Shown: piece after piece, positions 62,244-64,000 of the stretch | Layout: the number at the start of each line of letters is the position of its first letter | Position numbering within the stretch: position 1 is the stretch's first letter | Origin: Escherichia fergusonii ATCC 35469 | GTDB taxonomy: Bacteria; Pseudomonadota; Gammaproteobacteria; Enterobacterales; Enterobacteriaceae | Assembly: GCF_000026225.1 (NCBI RefSeq) | Contig: NC_011740.1 | Location: forward strand, 3,906,001-3,970,000 | Reading direction: 5' to 3' | Length of the DNA: 64,000 nucleotides | Notes under the pieces: model-generated | What the model saw: the letters and a program-made list of their open reading frames with translations, nothing else | What the model was told of the DNA's origin: nothing | Databases searched by the model: none | Translations under genes and position numbers: made by a program

Positions 62244-63303
62244 GTTACTGCAACAGTTGTGCGAAGCCAGCGCCGTCAGCGGCGATGAACAGGAAGTTCG
62301 CGACATTCTGATAAACACGCTGGAACCCTGCGTGAATGAGATCACCTTCGATGGGCTGGGCAGCTTTGTTGCCCGTAAGGGGAATAAAGGGCCGAAAGTT
62401 GCCGTTGTCGGGCATATGGATGAAGTCGGCTTTATGGTCACCCACATCGACGAGAGCGGTTTTCTGCGTTTCACCACCATTGGTGGCTGGTGGAATCAGT
62501 CGATGTTCAACCACCGGGTAACCATACGCACACACAAGGGAGTGAAAATCCCTGGTGTGATTGGTTCCGTCGCGCCTCATGCGTTAACCGAAAAACAAAA
62601 GCAACAACCGCTGTCATTTGATGAGATGTTCATTGATATTGGCGCAAACAGTCGCGAAGAGGTGGAAAAGCGCGGCGTGGAAATTGGCGATTTTATTAGC
62701 CCTGAGGCCAATTTTGCCTGCTGGGGCGAAGATAAAGTGGTCAGCAAGGCGTTGGATAACCGCATCGGCTGCGCAATGATGGCCGAGCTACTACAGACAG
62801 TAAATAACCCCGAAATTACGCTTTATGGCGTTGGCAGTGTGGAAGAAGAAGTTGGGCTACGCGGGGCACAAACCTCGGCTGAACACATTAAACCGGATGT
62901 GGTGATCGTGCTGGATACCGCCGTCGCGGGCGATGTTCCGGGCATTGATAACATTAAATACCCGCTGAAACTGGGCAACGGGCCGGGGCTGATGTTGTTT
63001 GACAAGCGCTACTTCCCCAACCAGAAACTGGTAGCAGCGTTAAAAAGCTGTGCCACGCAGAATGATTTACCGCTGCAATTTTCCACTATGAAAACCGGTG
63101 CGACGGATGGCGGGCGCTACAACGTGATGGGCGGCGGGCGTCCGGTTGTCGCGCTGTGTCTGCCAACGCGTTATCTGCACGCCAATAGCGGTATGATTTC
63201 AAAAGCCGATTACGATGCTCTGCTCACGTTGATACGGGATTTTCTGACCACCTTAACCGCGGAGAAAGTCAACGCGTTTAGCCAGTTCCGTCAGGTGGAT
63301 TAA
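62233..63303 (+). CDS. frvX: M42-family metallopeptidase FrvX
   Basis: A 356-residue aminopeptidase-like enzyme of the M42/glutamyl aminopeptidase family. Metal-binding and catalytic motifs are VVGHMDEVGFMV, KALDNRIGCAMM, SVEEEVGLRGA and VLDTAVAGDVPG. Some relatives are endoglucanases, so a sugar-conjugate substrate imported by FrvAB is possible but unproven. Start 62233 lies inside the frvB end, so translation is coupled. Its stop overlaps the frvR start (TAATG). Confidence 0.92.
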   Translation: MNIELLQQLCEASAVSGDEQEVRDILINTLEPCVNEITFDGLGSFVARKGNKGPKVAVVGHMDEVGFMVTHIDESGFLRFTTIGGWWNQSMFNHRVTIRTHKGVKIPGVIGSVAPHALTEKQKQQPLSFDEMFIDIGANSREEVEKRGVEIGDFISPEANFACWGEDKVVSKALDNRIGCAMMAELLQTVNNPEITLYGVGSVEEEVGLRGAQTSAEHIKPDVVIVLDTAVAGDVPGIDNIKYPLKLGNGPGLMLFDKRYFPNQKLVAALKSCATQNDLPLQFSTMKTGATDGGRYNVMGGGRPVVALCLPTRYLHANSGMISKADYDALLTLIRDFLTTLTAEKVNAFSQFRQVD

Positions 63304-64000
63304 TGCTAAACGAACGCCAGTTAAAGATTGTCGATCTGCTGGAGCAACAGCCACGCACGCCTGGCGAGCTGGCGCAACAGACTGGCGTTTCTGGCAGGAC
63401 CATCCTGCGTGATATTGACTATCTCAACTTTACCCTTAACGGCAAAGCCCGCATTTCCGCCAGTGGCAACGCGGGCTATCAGCTGGAAATCTTCGAGCGC
63501 CGCAGCTTTTTTCAGTTGCTGCAAAAGCACGATAACGACGATCGGCTGCTGGCGCTGTTATTACTGAATACCTTTACGCCCCGTGCGCAACTCGCCTCGG
63601 CGCTTAATTTGCCAGAAACGTGGGTAGCAGAGCGCCTGCCCCGCCTGAAACAGCGCTATGAACGCGGTTTTTGTCTCGCTAGTCGCCCTGGTTTGGGCCA
63701 TTTCATTGATGAGACAGAAGAGAAACGCATTATTTTGCTGGCGAATCTTTTACGCAAAGATCCGTTTTTAATTCCGCTGGCGGGCGTAACACGAGACAAT
63801 TTTCAACAATTAACCACCGCCTGCGAAAAGCAACGTCGCTGGCCGCTGATGCAAGGCGACTATCTCTCAAGCCTGATTCTGGCTATTTACGCGTTGCGTA
63901 ATCAGTTTACTGACATATGGCCTGAATATCCCGGTAGCGAGATAAAACAGATCGTTGAATATAGCGGCCTGTTTCTTGGTGATAACGCTGTAAGAACGCT
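63303..64000 (+). CDS. frvR: PTS-linked transcription regulator FrvR (5' part; cut by window end)
   Basis: The first 232 codons of a BglG/LicR-type regulator, open to the window edge. The N-terminal helix-turn-helix is LAQQTGVSGRTILRDIDYL, after RQLKIVDLLEQQP. The visible part would be followed by further PRD and EII-like domains phosphorylated by the PTS in the full protein. It starts with a TAATG overlap with frvX. It matches FrvR as remembered with scattered changes. Probable regulator of its own frv operon. Confidence 0.92.
   Translation, partial: MLNERQLKIVDLLEQQPRTPGELAQQTGVSGRTILRDIDYLNFTLNGKARISASGNAGYQLEIFERRSFFQLLQKHDNDDRLLALLLLNTFTPRAQLASALNLPETWVAERLPRLKQRYERGFCLASRPGLGHFIDETEEKRIILLANLLRKDPFLIPLAGVTRDNFQQLTTACEKQRRWPLMQGDYLSSLILAIYALRNQFTDIWPEYPGSEIKQIVEYSGLFLGDNAVRT

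Overview
The window is chromosomal DNA of an Escherichia. Gene order and protein sequence match the E. coli stretch frw-ptsA-fsaB-gldA-katG-metF ... metLBJ-priA-cytR-ftsN-hslVU-menA-glpFKX-fpr-tpiA-sbp-pfkA-cpx-sodA-rha-frv. Several proteins (Cdh, CpxP, CytR, RhaR, RhaS) differ from the K-12 versions I remember, and genes are present that I do not recall in K-12. The strain is therefore outside the K-12 lineage: another E. coli phylogroup or a close sister species. All K-12 comparisons are from memory. I found no rRNA, tRNA, CRISPR array, intact insertion sequence or prophage.

Layout. 1-6.5 kb: a fructose-like PTS and pyruvate formate-lyase-like operon (frwC-frwB-pflD, minus) diverges from ptsA-fsaB-gldA (plus). 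6.6-11.7 kb: yijF, yijE, katG and metF. 11.7-21.1 kb: a composite accessory block between metF and metL, with a low-GC formylglycine-generating-enzyme-like protein, a MocR-type regulator, a serine hydroxymethyltransferase-like enzyme coupled to an alanine racemase, a frameshifted LysR regulator divergent from a carboxymuconolactone-decarboxylase-like protein, a periplasmic UshA-like nucleotidase behind a perfect CRP site, and a double zinc-ribbon protein. 21.1-26.7 kb: metL and metB divergent from metJ across a met-box operator, then yiiX and a DUF2459 lipoprotein.

26.7-50.1 kb is mostly housekeeping: rpmE, priA, cytR, ftsN, the sigma-32-driven hslVU, menA, rraA, zapB, glpFKX, fpr, uspD, small yii genes, tpiA, cdh, sbp, pfkA, fieF and cpxP/cpxRA, including the CpxQ small RNA at the 3' end of cpxP. 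50.1-60.1 kb: yiiM, sodA and the rhamnose regulon, whose catabolic operon carries an extra lactaldehyde-reductase-like gene between rhaD and rhaM. 60.3-64 kb: the frvABXR PTS/peptidase operon, cut by the window end.

The most interesting candidate system is the hydroxymethyltransferase-racemase pair at 14.5-16.8 kb. The hydroxymethyltransferase has unusual residues in otherwise conserved SHMT segments and shares a TAATG junction with an alanine racemase. A SHMT-family enzyme that interconverts 2-methylserine and D-alanine would fit a racemase partner well. Other points of interest are the FGE-like orphan, the strongly diverged regulators cytR and rhaSR beside conserved neighbours, and the extended rhamnose operon.
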